This document shows, one piece after another, positions 1-8,252 of a stretch of DNA of 33,535 nt. The stretch comes from Thamnocephalis sphaerospora (taxonomy: Eukaryota; Zoopagomycota; Zoopagomycetes; Zoopagales; Sigmoideomycetaceae). The stretch lies in assembly GCA_003614735.1 (NCBI GenBank), contig KZ992539.1:1-33535 (forward strand), written 5' to 3'. The number at the start of each line of letters is the position of its first letter. The stretch's first letter is position 1. The notes under the pieces were generated by a model. The model searched no databases. It saw only the letters and a program-made list of their open reading frames with translations, and was not told the DNA's origin. The position numbers and the translations under genes are program-made.

Positions 1-7
1 CACTTAC

Positions 8-83
8 TCCATACTCTGCGGTGTAATCAGGATGAACTGAGTGCGTTGTGCCAGGTCCTTGTAGCAAGCGCTTATCAGCAAAG
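8..83 (-). CDS. Partial: likely SMC6 C-terminal exon, cut by window edge
   Basis: The minus-strand reading frame ends with residues TQFILITPQSM. This nearly matches the end of the SMC6 ATPase head as I recall it from the human protein (RQFILLTPQSM). SMC6 is a core ATPase of the SMC5/6 DNA-repair complex. The frame appears to stop with TAA just after the motif, but that TAA lies inside a perfect splice donor, GTAAGTG (positions 7-1), so the exon most likely continues in another exon beyond the left edge. A plausible acceptor (ctacag) places the exon start at 83, although the frame is open to about position 205. I could not find the expected upstream residues (the DEFD and VNR motifs) in the following sequence, so this may be one exon of a split gene or a decayed fragment. 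Confidence 0.42.
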
Positions 84-200
84 CTGTAGTCAGGCCAAAA
101 GACTGGTGTACTTTGGGAGCGGTCACGCCAGCTACCGGCGCCAGCAGAGTGTCAGCTGGCAATCCCCGACAGAATACGCACAATTCAGCCAAAGCTATCT

Positions 201-973
201 CGTTATCGAGTGCACGTGTCTACATAAAGTCTAGACGTGTGTCCTGTGATCAATGAGAACGCGACACAGTTACACCGCATTCTGGTGCAGCGTGATTGCT
301 GGATCGGCTGGAGCGGAGAGGGTGCTGTGGCACAGCCCGCACAGCGGCACTATGGCATGCATGGAAATCGCCACTTGAATTAGCGGTTAACGCACTCTTA
401 CTGCCAATCCAGCATCGAGGTCAATGAATGAGCGAGCAATCAGCCGCACATCTGTGGGCGGCCGCTATCTCAAGGTACAGCCACACGATAGTGCAGCGAG
501 ACGCTTTTTGATCGCATCCTATGTATCCTACTACCTCGTCTTCTGATCTTATATGACGCTACCTTTTGCTGCCAATGACATCAATCAGCTCAAATCAAGC
601 ACATGACATTGCTCATGATACAGACCCGGGTGTATCACTGCATCCTCCACTGAGACAATTTTGCGATTAGCATTGACCGCCAACTATTGGTCAATGTCTC
701 CAGATGGCATGCGCTATTTTTGCTGTGCTGCATCAACCAATGCATGACAGAGTGCATGCAGGGCATCAGGCGATCAGATGGGTCGATGGTGCAATGTCAT
801 GTAACGTTGAGCTGTCGTACATACCATCCATTCCGGCAAAATGAAAAATGTGCGCAACTTTAAATGGCCGCTTGATAAGCGCTAGTGTCGGCTCCTATTC
901 ATTCACCGACCGCTCAAGACTGCACAAAGCTCACGCTACGACATACCATCAGGCCAACTAGCACAAGACCACC
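201..973. other. Intergenic stretch upstream of the subtilase
   Basis: I see no convincing gene here. It would hold the upstream part of the SMC6-like gene, if that is real, and the promoter of the protease. The clearest structure is a perfect 8-bp inverted repeat at 671-696. The sequence just before the protease start (accaccATG) is a good Kozak context. Confidence 0.4.
671..696. repeat. Inverted repeat CATTGACC-N10-GGTCAATG
   Basis: Two perfect 8-bp arms (671-678 and 689-696) are separated by 10 bases. The structure lies about 280 bp upstream of the subtilase start. The right part contains ATTGG, a reverse-complement CCAAT. It could be a dimeric factor site or chance. Confidence 0.4.
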
Positions 974-2173
974 ATGCTACTCTCGCAAACTATGCGTGTT
1001 ACTTTGGCTGTATTGCTGTCTGCAATCTCCGTCGAGGCAGTGTTTCACGACACAGCCCAGCCCCAGGACATGAGTGCATTAGCAGCAAGCATTGAGGATG
1101 CATACATTGTCAAACTACGCCCCGGTGTGCAGTCACATGCCTTTCTTGCCGAGACTCGCTCACTAATCGGTTCAGCCGAAAAAATCCAGTACAACTACAA
1201 CATGAGTTCTTTCCAGGGGTTCGCCAGCAAGTTGACAGCAGAGCAGGTTGATAGTCTGCGCAAGGACAACCGCGTCGAGCTGGTTGAGCCGCAGCACATC
1301 ATGCAGATCACCGCCACACAGTCATCGCCACCGAGCTGGGGTCTGACGCGCATTTCACAGCATGCACTCAGGCTTCCCGGCCCATATGTATATCCCAACT
1401 CGGCCGGCCAGGGCATTGATGTCTGGGTGATTGACACGGGTATTCAGACCAGCCATACCGACTTTGAAGGTCGCGCCACCCTTGCTGCTAGCTTTATCAG
1501 CGGCGAGGCCAACACTGACTTGAATGGCCACGGCACGCACGTTGCAGGTACCATTGCATCCAGGACCTATGGCGTCGCCAAGCGCGCCAGACTGTTTGGC
1601 GTCAAAGTGCTGAATGCTCAGGGCGCTGGCACGAATGCCGGTGTTATCGCTGGCATTCAGTATGTAACCCAGAATGCTCGTCGCGGAAGAGCTGTCGTCA
1701 ATATGTCGGTGGGTGGCGGCAAGAGTTCTGCCGTGGACTCTGCCGTAGCAGCTGCCGTAGCAGCTGGCATTCCACTCATTGTCTCCGCAGGCAACAGTGC
1801 CAGCAATACATGCAACTATTCGCCTTCGGGTGCCAGCGGCTCGTTTGCAGTCGCAGCCAGCGATCGCACGGACGCACCGGCCGCATTCACCAACCGTGGA
1901 AGGTGCACCAAGCTATATGCGCCAGGTGTTGCTATTACCTCGCTGTGGATAGGCAGAAATGGCGCAACCAGGTCCATCTCTGGCACTTCAATGGCTTCAC
2001 CTCATGTTACTGGCGTTGCTGCGCTTTACATGGCCGCTGGTGCTGTCAACACTGTAGCTGCCTTGTATAGGGCGCTGGTTGACAATGCCACACTCGGCAT
2101 AATCAGACAGTCATTGCCCAACACACCCAACAGGCTACTCTACAGCCGGCCGCCCGGTGGCCGTCAGAACTAG
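974..2173 (+). CDS. Secreted subtilisin-like serine protease (S8, proteinase K type)
   Basis: This intronless 399-residue precursor of an extracellular or vacuolar serine endopeptidase belongs to the fungal proteinase K/cerevisin branch of family S8A. Residues 1-22 form a signal peptide. Residues about 42-112 form an I9 inhibitor propeptide (from AYIVKLRPG to the VELVEPQ end). The catalytic domain follows, with Asp154 in WVIDTGIQTSH, His186 in NGHGTHVAGT, the oxyanion Asn274 in VSAGNSA and Ser339 in SGTSMASPHVTG. All three catalytic residues are present and the length is normal for the family. The start has a good Kozak context (accaccATG); a second Met is at residue 7. No neighbour suggests a pathway. 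The likely role is nutrient acquisition or protein turnover. Confidence 0.95.
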   Translation: MLLSQTMRVTLAVLLSAISVEAVFHDTAQPQDMSALAASIEDAYIVKLRPGVQSHAFLAETRSLIGSAEKIQYNYNMSSFQGFASKLTAEQVDSLRKDNRVELVEPQHIMQITATQSSPPSWGLTRISQHALRLPGPYVYPNSAGQGIDVWVIDTGIQTSHTDFEGRATLAASFISGEANTDLNGHGTHVAGTIASRTYGVAKRARLFGVKVLNAQGAGTNAGVIAGIQYVTQNARRGRAVVNMSVGGGKSSAVDSAVAAAVAAGIPLIVSAGNSASNTCNYSPSGASGSFAVAASDRTDAPAAFTNRGRCTKLYAPGVAITSLWIGRNGATRSISGTSMASPHVTGVAALYMAAGAVNTVAALYRALVDNATLGIIRQSLPNTPNRLLYSRPPGGRQN

Positions 2174-2307
2174 GACCCTGCTGTGTCTTCTCCATTATAT
2201 CTAGCCTAAGCGGTGTCGCTACCGCCGGTAGTCAACCCAGATCATCTTTCGTCGTCCTGTCCATACATTACATGATGTATCACCTGATAGCGTGGCTCAC
2301 GCGAGCG

Positions 2308-2313
2308 AATAAA
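2308..2313 (+). terminator. AATAAA, possible polyadenylation signal of the protease gene
   Basis: A canonical hexamer lies 135 bp downstream of the subtilase stop on the coding strand. Fungal poly(A) signals are loose, so this is only suggestive. Confidence 0.35.
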
Positions 2314-2497
2314 GCCGCAAAACCGTAAAGTTTGACATTGTGTAAGCGCTAGTATTGCTTATGATTTCAACGAACTGCGACTCGAACTCTGAAAGGACGA
2401 TCAGCGTGTATGCTGATACTGTACCGCTGACGGCTGCCATGCTTGAAGCTTGATCACCTGGTAGCACAGTTTGCAAGTACCCAGGTGTTTACAGACT

Positions 2498-2521
2498 GCT
2501 GTATGATTGATAGCATACAGC
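2498..2521 (+). repeat. Hairpin-forming inverted repeat in the F-box gene leader
   Basis: Perfect 8-base arms GCTGTATG (2498-2505) and CATACAGC (2514-2521) flank an 8-base loop. The structure ends 10 bases before the F-box ATG, so if transcribed it would sit in the extreme 3' part of the 5' leader. Confidence 0.4.
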
Positions 2522-2531
2522 GGCCTTTGCG

Positions 2532-4145
2532 ATGACTCGTTCAAACATCTCTTTCGACAACATGACCGCTGACGCAAGATGTGTGTACATATTGAAGATA
2601 CTTCCGGCGGGCGATAGACGTCGCCTACTTGGCTATGTTGACCCGTATACCTCGACACGTCTGGCGGCAACCTGCCGCGCACTCTACGCTGCAATCTGGC
2701 ACGACGTCACTCTATGGCGCTGCTACTATATGCACGCCTTTGCCCCACATACCGTAGAGCGTGAAATGAGCTTTCTCTGCTGGTGCTTGCGAACTGGCAG
2801 TCGACGCGAGTCTCAGGAGCAGGCTACGGCTGGACAAACTGACAATGTCTGGGCAACTATCCTCTGGTCGGACGCATTTCGGCGACGAGTGCTTACCGAG
2901 CGTAACCTGCGCCAAGGAAGATGTGTGCGCCGCACCTTTCGTCTGTCGGAAAACGTCGCAGATACGACTACCTGGTCTATCAGCATTTTTACACCAACTG
3001 AAGTTTATGTCACTGGTACAGAGTCGGGTGAGCCAATAGCTAGAAGGATATATGTTATCGATGGCGATCTCGTGCGCAAGGATCAGCAAGACTGCGAGCG
3101 CATTATTTTGCCAGGCTCGCCAGATGCCACTGATATACAAATATCTATGCAGCTAGTTTGGTCGAACGACCAGTCAATGCACACCAGTCGAAATGATTAC
3201 AAGTGCCTAACAAACTGTTGGTTCTCCGCAATGCTGCACCCTACCAACACATCGATGCTGCAAGTCTGGGAGACTGGCAAACCCTTCTTAAAGCGCAACA
3301 TTCAGCTGAGTCGTCCAATGTATTTGATTGAAATCCGCGATCGCTGGGCGTTAATTCGGCAACCAAATGATCCGGTCGACAGGAACACGCCCTTGGAGGT
3401 GACGGTGGTCGATTTGGAGTGTGGCGTAGTGTGCCCTAGCCTTCCTTCACTATGTGTCCCGCGTATGTTTCGATTTGCACGTACGGATGAGCACACAGCC
3501 ATGGTATATGACGTGGTGATGCAGGGCAACACGGATAACATGTCAAGCTGGCATCTTTATCGCTTTGCTGTCGACCAGCCTGTGCAGCTGGTACATACCG
3601 CAAGCATCGCCATGCCAGAACCCATCGATCTCATATACGACATATTCTCTTTGCTATACGAAGGCAGCAGCAGCGATACTAACTGCACCGATTACATGTT
3701 ACTTAGATGCGCCACCGACACAGACCAGGACGTTTTATTGCATCACACGCTACCCACAACAGCTCATCAATCAGGTGCTCCGTTCACCACCCAATGTAAA
3801 TACTTGTTGACAGACACATCCGTTTGCGCACAGACACGCCACGGGTTTGTCAGCTATCTGGATGAGCACCTCGTATCCTACAACAGGGACGGCACAGTGC
3901 GCTGCAAGTATAAGCGACCGACTGGAAACTGCTGCTGGCGAATGTTGGGAGATATCTGCTTGGTGGAAGAGACGGTTCAAGGAGAGAAGACAGTGACGCT
4001 CGTCGATACTGCCACCGGAGATGAACTGTCGCGTTTGCCTGTGCTATTGTCACGTATGAGAGAGTATGCTCCACTTGCCACATGTCTGGTCCGCCTGCTT
4101 GCTGATAAAAGCAGCATAGAGATCATTAGCTTTGGTGCAGCCTAG
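2532..4145 (+). CDS. F-box protein, likely SCF substrate adaptor
   Basis: This is an intronless 537-residue protein. Residues about 22-68 fit an F-box: an ILPAGDRRRLLGYVDP start, then a TRLAATCRALYAAIWHD centre and the typical LWRCYY end. F-box proteins bind Skp1 and bring substrates to SCF ubiquitin ligases. The remaining 470 residues contain no repeat or domain I can name. They are rich in beta-strand-like hydrophobic/aromatic patches and Cys, so a WD40-like or other beta-propeller fold is possible, but I cannot see clean repeats. The F-box is diverged. The start at 2532 precedes the F-box; an alternative in-frame ATG lies at residue 11. The target is unknown. Confidence 0.8.
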   Translation: MTRSNISFDNMTADARCVYILKILPAGDRRRLLGYVDPYTSTRLAATCRALYAAIWHDVTLWRCYYMHAFAPHTVEREMSFLCWCLRTGSRRESQEQATAGQTDNVWATILWSDAFRRRVLTERNLRQGRCVRRTFRLSENVADTTTWSISIFTPTEVYVTGTESGEPIARRIYVIDGDLVRKDQQDCERIILPGSPDATDIQISMQLVWSNDQSMHTSRNDYKCLTNCWFSAMLHPTNTSMLQVWETGKPFLKRNIQLSRPMYLIEIRDRWALIRQPNDPVDRNTPLEVTVVDLECGVVCPSLPSLCVPRMFRFARTDEHTAMVYDVVMQGNTDNMSSWHLYRFAVDQPVQLVHTASIAMPEPIDLIYDIFSLLYEGSSSDTNCTDYMLLRCATDTDQDVLLHHTLPTTAHQSGAPFTTQCKYLLTDTSVCAQTRHGFVSYLDEHLVSYNRDGTVRCKYKRPTGNCCWRMLGDICLVEETVQGEKTVTLVDTATGDELSRLPVLLSRMREYAPLATCLVRLLADKSSIEIISFGAA

Positions 4146-4464
4146 CAATGTATATTTCATCTACCAGATATACACACACATGTTCATTACATGGACGCGT
4201 TAACTACTTTGGCACACAAAGGGCAAGTCAACATAGAGATGGGCCACTATCATGTCGCCTTCCGACATGGTGCCTGCTCTTGTTTGGTTACAGCTTGCAG
4301 TTTTACTCGCTTGCGTGGACCGCGCTATCAAGTGATACAATGTATAAACGAGGTAGCTTTTCGGATTCATCCTTGCGTACAAACGCCGGACTGAACCCCC
4401 ACGTCTTTGCATGTGCTTGCTATGCCTGTTTCTTGACGTGCAGGATTGCAATCTTTTGGACAAG

Positions 4465-4833
4465 CTAGTAGCGCTTGCACCTGATGCTGATTGCGCAGCG
4501 CGGTCCATGTTCCGATGGAGCAAACCACAGTCGTGGCGCAGTCTCGCGGAGTACGCACTGCTGGCTCTTGAGAGCCACCGGCAGCTCCAGTAGCATGTTG
4601 ATTCCACTCATCGGCAGGTTGGCTCGCGTGACCGATACTGTCAATGTGTTCATGCTCCAGGGTGGTAGCACGCTGTTTGTCGTTTCTGCCGCACCCTTGA
4701 CTAGCTTGTCTATCAATTCGCTGCCTGGGAGAGATGCTGCATACTGAGCATGCGTAGCACGTTGCTTCAGGTCATGCCTGTAACTGTTATCACGACGCTT
4801 CAGAGTACATAATTGATGTGCTGTTTTGAACAT
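4465..4833 (-). CDS. Uncertain small ORF (122 aa), unknown
   Basis: This open frame from ATG 4833 encodes 122 residues without a signal peptide, membrane segment or known motif. Its C-terminal 40 codons coincide with a segment (4483-4600) that is about 69% identical to 5680-5797 without any gap. In the second copy this frame has a TAG where this copy has a Trp codon. The gap-free alignment hints at coding ancestry, but nothing else supports expression. It may be a relic or chance. Confidence 0.2.
   Translation of the reverse strand: MFKTAHQLCTLKRRDNSYRHDLKQRATHAQYAASLPGSELIDKLVKGAAETTNSVLPPWSMNTLTVSVTRANLPMSGINMLLELPVALKSQQCVLRETAPRLWFAPSEHGPRCAISIRCKRY
4483..4600. repeat. Degenerate repeat, copy A
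   Basis: Aligned by eye with 5680-5797 in the same orientation, the first 55 bases match at 45 positions (82%) and the whole 118 bases at about 81 (69%), without gaps and mostly by transitions. No terminal repeats or target duplications were seen. Confidence 0.6.
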
Positions 4834-5144
4834 CCTAAAGGTGGTCGACGCTGATACGGCCGGTACGCTAACAGAGGAGATGACTTGACTCTACGGGCTA
4901 AATTTGTCAATCTGATACTAGATGAGAAGCTTCTCTATTGCTTGTAGTGATTTATCAGTCAGCTAGCCAAGGGTGTTATTTTGCAGGCTCAGCAGCTGTT
5001 TGTGTGCTACACTTTGTTACCTTGAAAGTGTAACGATATTTAAAACTTGGTGACGTGCTATGCCATTTGCACCCTGGTCTGTACCGAACCTGTACGTTTT
5101 GAGCAATGCCTCATATATCTCGCTATGACTCAGCATGTACTGCG

Positions 5145-5151
5145 TATAAAA
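5145..5151 (+). promoter_or_regulatory. TATA-like box (TATAAAA) upstream of the first peptide gene
   Basis: A consensus TATAAAA lies 157 bp before the ATG at 5308 and is followed by pyrimidine-rich sequence. The position is compatible with a leader of about 100-130 nt. Confidence 0.35.
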
Positions 5152-5307
5152 TGTGGCTGTTCTGGCGCACTACTCGGTGTATGCTCAAGCCCAATTACTC
5201 AGTTTACGCACTCTATTCTTCACCCGTTCAAAACCAAGCGTAGCAGTCTCTAGGCAGGCCGGCATTCTCTGCACGCACGCGGCGTTCACCACTCTCTCTT
5301 GGCCAAC

Positions 5308-5556
5308 ATGCGTTGTATTTCGTTGATTTCTTTGGCAGTGCTGGCCACTGCTCTGCTGGGACTCGGTGCAGCCACCGGGGCGGCACCCATTGCCGGCGTT
5401 GATGGCGTAGCAGGCACACAAGCAGACGCTGCCTTTCTGGAAAAACGCGGCTGCTCTAGCTCTGGCATTTGGGGATGTCCTAGGGCTGAATTGCCTCACA
5501 ATGATCTGAAACCTCTCCTCGACAGCGCATCGCACATACTCAAGAATGCAAAGTAG
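5308..5556 (+). CDS. Small secreted peptide precursor, kexin-type, CSSS-loop paralogue 1
   Basis: I do not recognise this gene. It encodes 82 residues: a strong signal peptide (about 1-26, MRCISLISLAVLATALLG then an Ala-rich cleavage region), a short Ala/Asp pro-region, then LEKR at 44-47, a typical Kex2 site. After KR come G48, C49, SSSGIWG and C57-PR, a likely one-disulfide loop with seven residues between the two cysteines. A Leu/Lys/His tail follows (60-82). A paralogue lies on the opposite strand at 6155-6367 with the same start (MRCIS) and the same C-SSS-xxx-G-C-PR spacing. The start is the ATG at 5308 (ccaacATG), a context shared with the paralogue. A mature signalling or effector peptide secreted after Kex2 cleavage is an inference; the function is unknown. 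Confidence 0.75.
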   Translation: MRCISLISLAVLATALLGLGAATGAAPIAGVDGVAGTQADAAFLEKRGCSSSGIWGCPRAELPHNDLKPLLDSASHILKNAK

Positions 5557-5834
5557 GAGGAGAACGAAAAGAGCATGTCTGAAAACAAATAGCCATTAAT
5601 ATATCGTTCTAGTACATAAATAGCTGCACCTATGAATTACTGTGCTGTAAGAGTAAGCGAACATTGCATACAAGAAAGCGATGCTGGCTGCGCAGCGCGG
5701 TTCATGATCCGGTGGTGCAAGCTACTGTCGTAGCATTATCGCATGGAAGGCGCGTGTCTGGTCCCTGAGGGTCGCCGATGGCGCCAGCAACATGCTGGCC
5801 TGTCCATCAGTCTACCAGTTTGCTGCTGGTTTGT
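5557..5834. other. Intergenic between convergent peptide genes, with repeat copy B
   Basis: The stretch between the peptide genes holds repeat copy B (5680-5797). No other gene is supported. Confidence 0.4.
5680..5797. repeat. Degenerate repeat, copy B
   Basis: This is the second copy of the segment at 4483-4600 (82% over the first 55 bases, about 69% overall, no gaps). On the minus strand it contains a TAG in the frame that is open in copy A. Confidence 0.6.
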
Positions 5835-6203
5835 TCATACTTCCGATTGACGACATGTTTCCTTTTGTCTTGGCCGCTGCCTTGGTCTCCCTGATCGACA
5901 TCTCGTTGCCTGAAATGTCACGTATGCTCTGGCCCACTCGATCGTAGCTGGTTGTGCTCGTTTTTTGACTCTATCGGCTGCCAGCTCCCAAATCCTGTGG
6001 ACCGCTTCATGGCAGTGCAAATTGAAGAAGGCATCGTCTATTCCTTCCGCGTAATTGTGCTCATTTGTACGATAACTGGCATATAGTATTTTGAGTGCAG
6101 CAATACACAGATTGTGATTTATAACGAGTGACGCAGCCACATCACTACAGGATGCTAATTGTACGGATCCAAGGGGTTTGATGCCCGCGAATACCTCGGG
6201 CAT
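5835..6203 (-). CDS. Uncertain 122-aa ORF overlapping the 3' part of peptide gene 2
   Basis: The frame opens at ATG 6203 and overlaps the end of the second peptide gene in another reading frame. Its centre has protein-like composition (for example NLCIAALKILYASYRT and HEAVHRIWELAADRV) and the C-terminus is Arg/Gln-rich. One way to make it real is splicing from the peptide gene: a GTATTC donor right after the GCP codons and an acceptor (cctgtag) 50 nt later would join the two frames in phase. That intron would lack the CTAAC branch point seen in the other introns here, so I hold this as a weak alternative. Confidence 0.2.
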   Translation of the reverse strand: MPEVFAGIKPLGSVQLASCSDVAASLVINHNLCIAALKILYASYRTNEHNYAEGIDDAFFNLHCHEAVHRIWELAADRVKKRAQPATIEWARAYVTFQATRCRSGRPRQRPRQKETCRQSEV

Positions 6204-6367
6204 CCCCGCATTGGCGAACTGCTGCAGCCCAATGCTGAAACTTTTTCATCACTGCCGACATCACCAAATGTTTCACCTTTTTTAACAGGTGCTGCCTCGA
6301 CGATTGCGCCGAAAGCCAGTAGGGCAACGACCAGCATTGCCAGGGAAGCGGAAGAAATGCAGCGCAT
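6155..6367 (-). CDS. Small secreted peptide precursor, CSSS-loop paralogue 2
   Basis: This gene encodes 70 residues and is a clear paralogue of the precursor at 5308-5556. The first five residues (MRCIS), the signal peptide layout and the cysteine loop are shared: C48-SSSPMRG-C56-PR against C49-SSSGIWG-C57-PR. The nucleotide sequence around the start codon is also similar (caacATGcg). It differs in its pro-region: a KK pair stands at 29-30 just after the signal peptide, and no dibasic site lies directly before the loop, so processing may differ. The tail is short and ends DPYN. The two genes point at each other. The residues inside the loop vary (GIW against PMR) while the frame CSSS...GCPR is kept, as expected for a diversifying secreted peptide family. 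A TATAAAG on this strand lies about 270 bp upstream (6636-6641). Function unknown. Confidence 0.7.
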   Translation of the reverse strand: MRCISSASLAMLVVALLAFGAIVEAAPVKKGETFGDVGSDEKVSALGCSSSPMRGCPRYSRASNPLDPYN

Positions 6368-7884
6368 GTTGACTAGGCGGTGACGGGTAATGTGAACCGG
6401 TTTGATGTGCTTTGTGGAAAGTACCAGCTTGTCCGATCAAGGCTATTCGCGAATGATTGCGAAGAGAGTGTCAGCATGAACCAGCAAACAGTTGATGCAC
6501 CTCTAATTTACCTATTTGGGAGCTAAATGCGGAATACGTGCGTCGTCTTGACGGTGATTGATGCGTAGAAAGAAATGATGTGAGGCAAAGAATGCTAGGT
6601 GATGCGTGTTCTGCACAGCACATTCGTCTCCGCCCTTTATACACAGCTCACTCGGTATCACGGTAAAACGCTGTATATGCGCTTCTGGTATTCTACCGTG
6701 CGTCAACGCGTTTCAACTGATAGGACAGCAATATTGGCATGTTGCTACAGTATTCTGAACGCCGAGTAGGCGTTACAATGTTGCGAAGTAAGCCGGCAAG
6801 CTTGTCATGCTTGCGGTTCTGGGAGTGCCACAACATCATCAATTGGCCAGCAGCTGTTTTAGGTGCCTATATGTCTGCCATCCGGTATCATGTCGACATA
6901 TTCGCGCTTCACTGAAACGAACACGAAACACGCTGCTGCACGCTGCTGGGCGCCCGGCCTAATGTAGAGCGCTGATGTTGCAAACCTCATACATTAAGCC
7001 ACATTGTCTCGCAATGTCACAGCAGCGACAATAGTAGCAGCTGCCTGTAGCGCTACGCCTAGCAACCAGCGCAGTAATAGGAGTGCACGATCACTGTTTG
7101 GCCAGCCATTCGCTTTCGCAAAAGTACACATGGCATATCTCAAAGGCACTGATGCCATCGCGAGCGTGTATAGCAGACGGTTGCAGGCCACCATGTACAC
7201 ATCTCTCTTTCAACGCCTTTATCCTCAGGCCCATTCTACAATGGCAGTGCTCTGCTACAATGTGCTAGCTTCCATTCCACTGGCAAGCGGTAAGCTACGG
7301 AGAATACGGTGCTACATTGAATAGCCCGCTGTGTCAAAACCAAACGACATGATAAGGGCAAAAGTGGGCGTCGATAATTGATATGTGGAAACGCCAAGAA
7401 GAGCCAAACAGTGTGCAGTCTCGTCAAACGCCGATGGTCGGAAAAGCATGCGTATGCAGAGTACAATATCCAATTTGTACAGCAGAAACAATGCTGCTCG
7501 GGGGGTTTCTGTAGCCGTTGCCAATTCTTTATCAGCAACCAAAGAATCTTACATACAGGTAACCGTTACAAAACGATGCACCAACTCGCACTATGTCTCA
7601 AGTATGCCGGACAATAGCCAAGGTCATGCGTTGATAGAATGCCAGCTGCCGATGCATGGGCTAATGCACGCGGTGTGCATTTTGCTGTTCGTCTGTGCAT
7701 CTGACCACAGCAGAGTACCTGTTTAACGGAAACTGCTTATATATAGACACAAGGCGAATCAAGACGCAGAGACTGGGAATGCAGCAAAGCGATTTACATG
7801 AGCAGGCACTTGCATCATTGACAGTCTATAGAGCATGCTGTAAAAACACACCGCTAGCATATAGTACAAAATTTGTCACCATTG
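6368..7884. other. Gene-poor stretch
   Basis: Only short ORFs occur here, most with non-ATG starts and none with a recognisable motif or a matching signal peptide. It includes the upstream region of peptide gene 2. I see no further copy of the CSSS-loop peptide. Confidence 0.4.
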
Positions 7885-8252
7885 TTAATCGTCATCATCA
7901 TGATCATCGTTGCTATCTTTTCCGATCGGCAGACTTTTCCGTTCCTCGGCTTGTCGAATACCTGTATCCTGCGAGTGATGACACTCATTAACCGAGCTGG
8001 ACACGTTGGGTAGACAAACCAGGCCTGCCACACATGGGTACATTGCACCACATGGCTCTCCCACTTCCATCAGCTGAATGACCCTGAAAGGCGCTCGCCG
8101 CTCTACCGATGGGTACATTGTTAGAAAACTGGAAAGCACGCCAAATGTATGCTCTTACGCCCATTACCAATTGCGGCTGCATTTGCCAGTGCAATATCAT
8201 TTGCAAGTGCGATCATGGCTGCGACCCATGTTAACGCCTGAATCTGGCGCAT
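7885..8252 (-). CDS. Two-exon small secreted cysteine-rich protein with Asp-rich tail
   Basis: The gene was assembled by eye. Exon 1 (8252-8159) starts MRQIQALTWVAAMIALAN, a signal peptide. A 56-nt intron (8158-8103) has donor GTAAGA, a CTAAC branch point and a TAG acceptor, and joins in phase to exon 2 (8102-7885). The product is 103 residues. Right after the junction stands QRRAP, a probable dibasic processing site. The mature part has four cysteines: GEPCGAMYPCVAGLVC (C49, C55, C61) and C72. This spacing resembles small fungal secreted proteins with a C-x5-C-x5-C / GLxC pattern (colipase- or dickkopf-like fold). The C-terminus is very acidic (NDDHDDDD). Role unknown; an effector or extracellular binding protein is an inference. 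Only exon 2 appears as an uninterrupted ORF, so the gene is easy to miss. Confidence 0.7.

Larger units (their letters stand above)
2174..2531. other. Intergenic, protease 3' end and F-box gene leader
   Basis: This stretch contains an AATAAA at 2308-2313, about 135 bp after the protease stop, and a small hairpin just before the next start codon. No gene was seen. Confidence 0.5.
4146..5307. other. Gene-poor stretch with a weak minus-strand ORF and repeat copy A
   Basis: There is no recognisable gene. A minus-strand ORF with a genuine ATG at 4833 runs to 4465 (122 residues, no known domain) and contains repeat copy A. A TATA-like TATAAAA at 5145-5151 precedes the first peptide gene. Confidence 0.4.

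Noticed and set aside
5450-5490. Resemblance of the loop end CPR to vasopressin-type peptides or to ribosomal cyclic-toxin precursors of mushrooms
   Set aside because: The ring has seven residues between cysteines rather than four, there is no amidation site, and unlike mushroom cyclic peptides this precursor has a secretory signal and no proline-flanked core.
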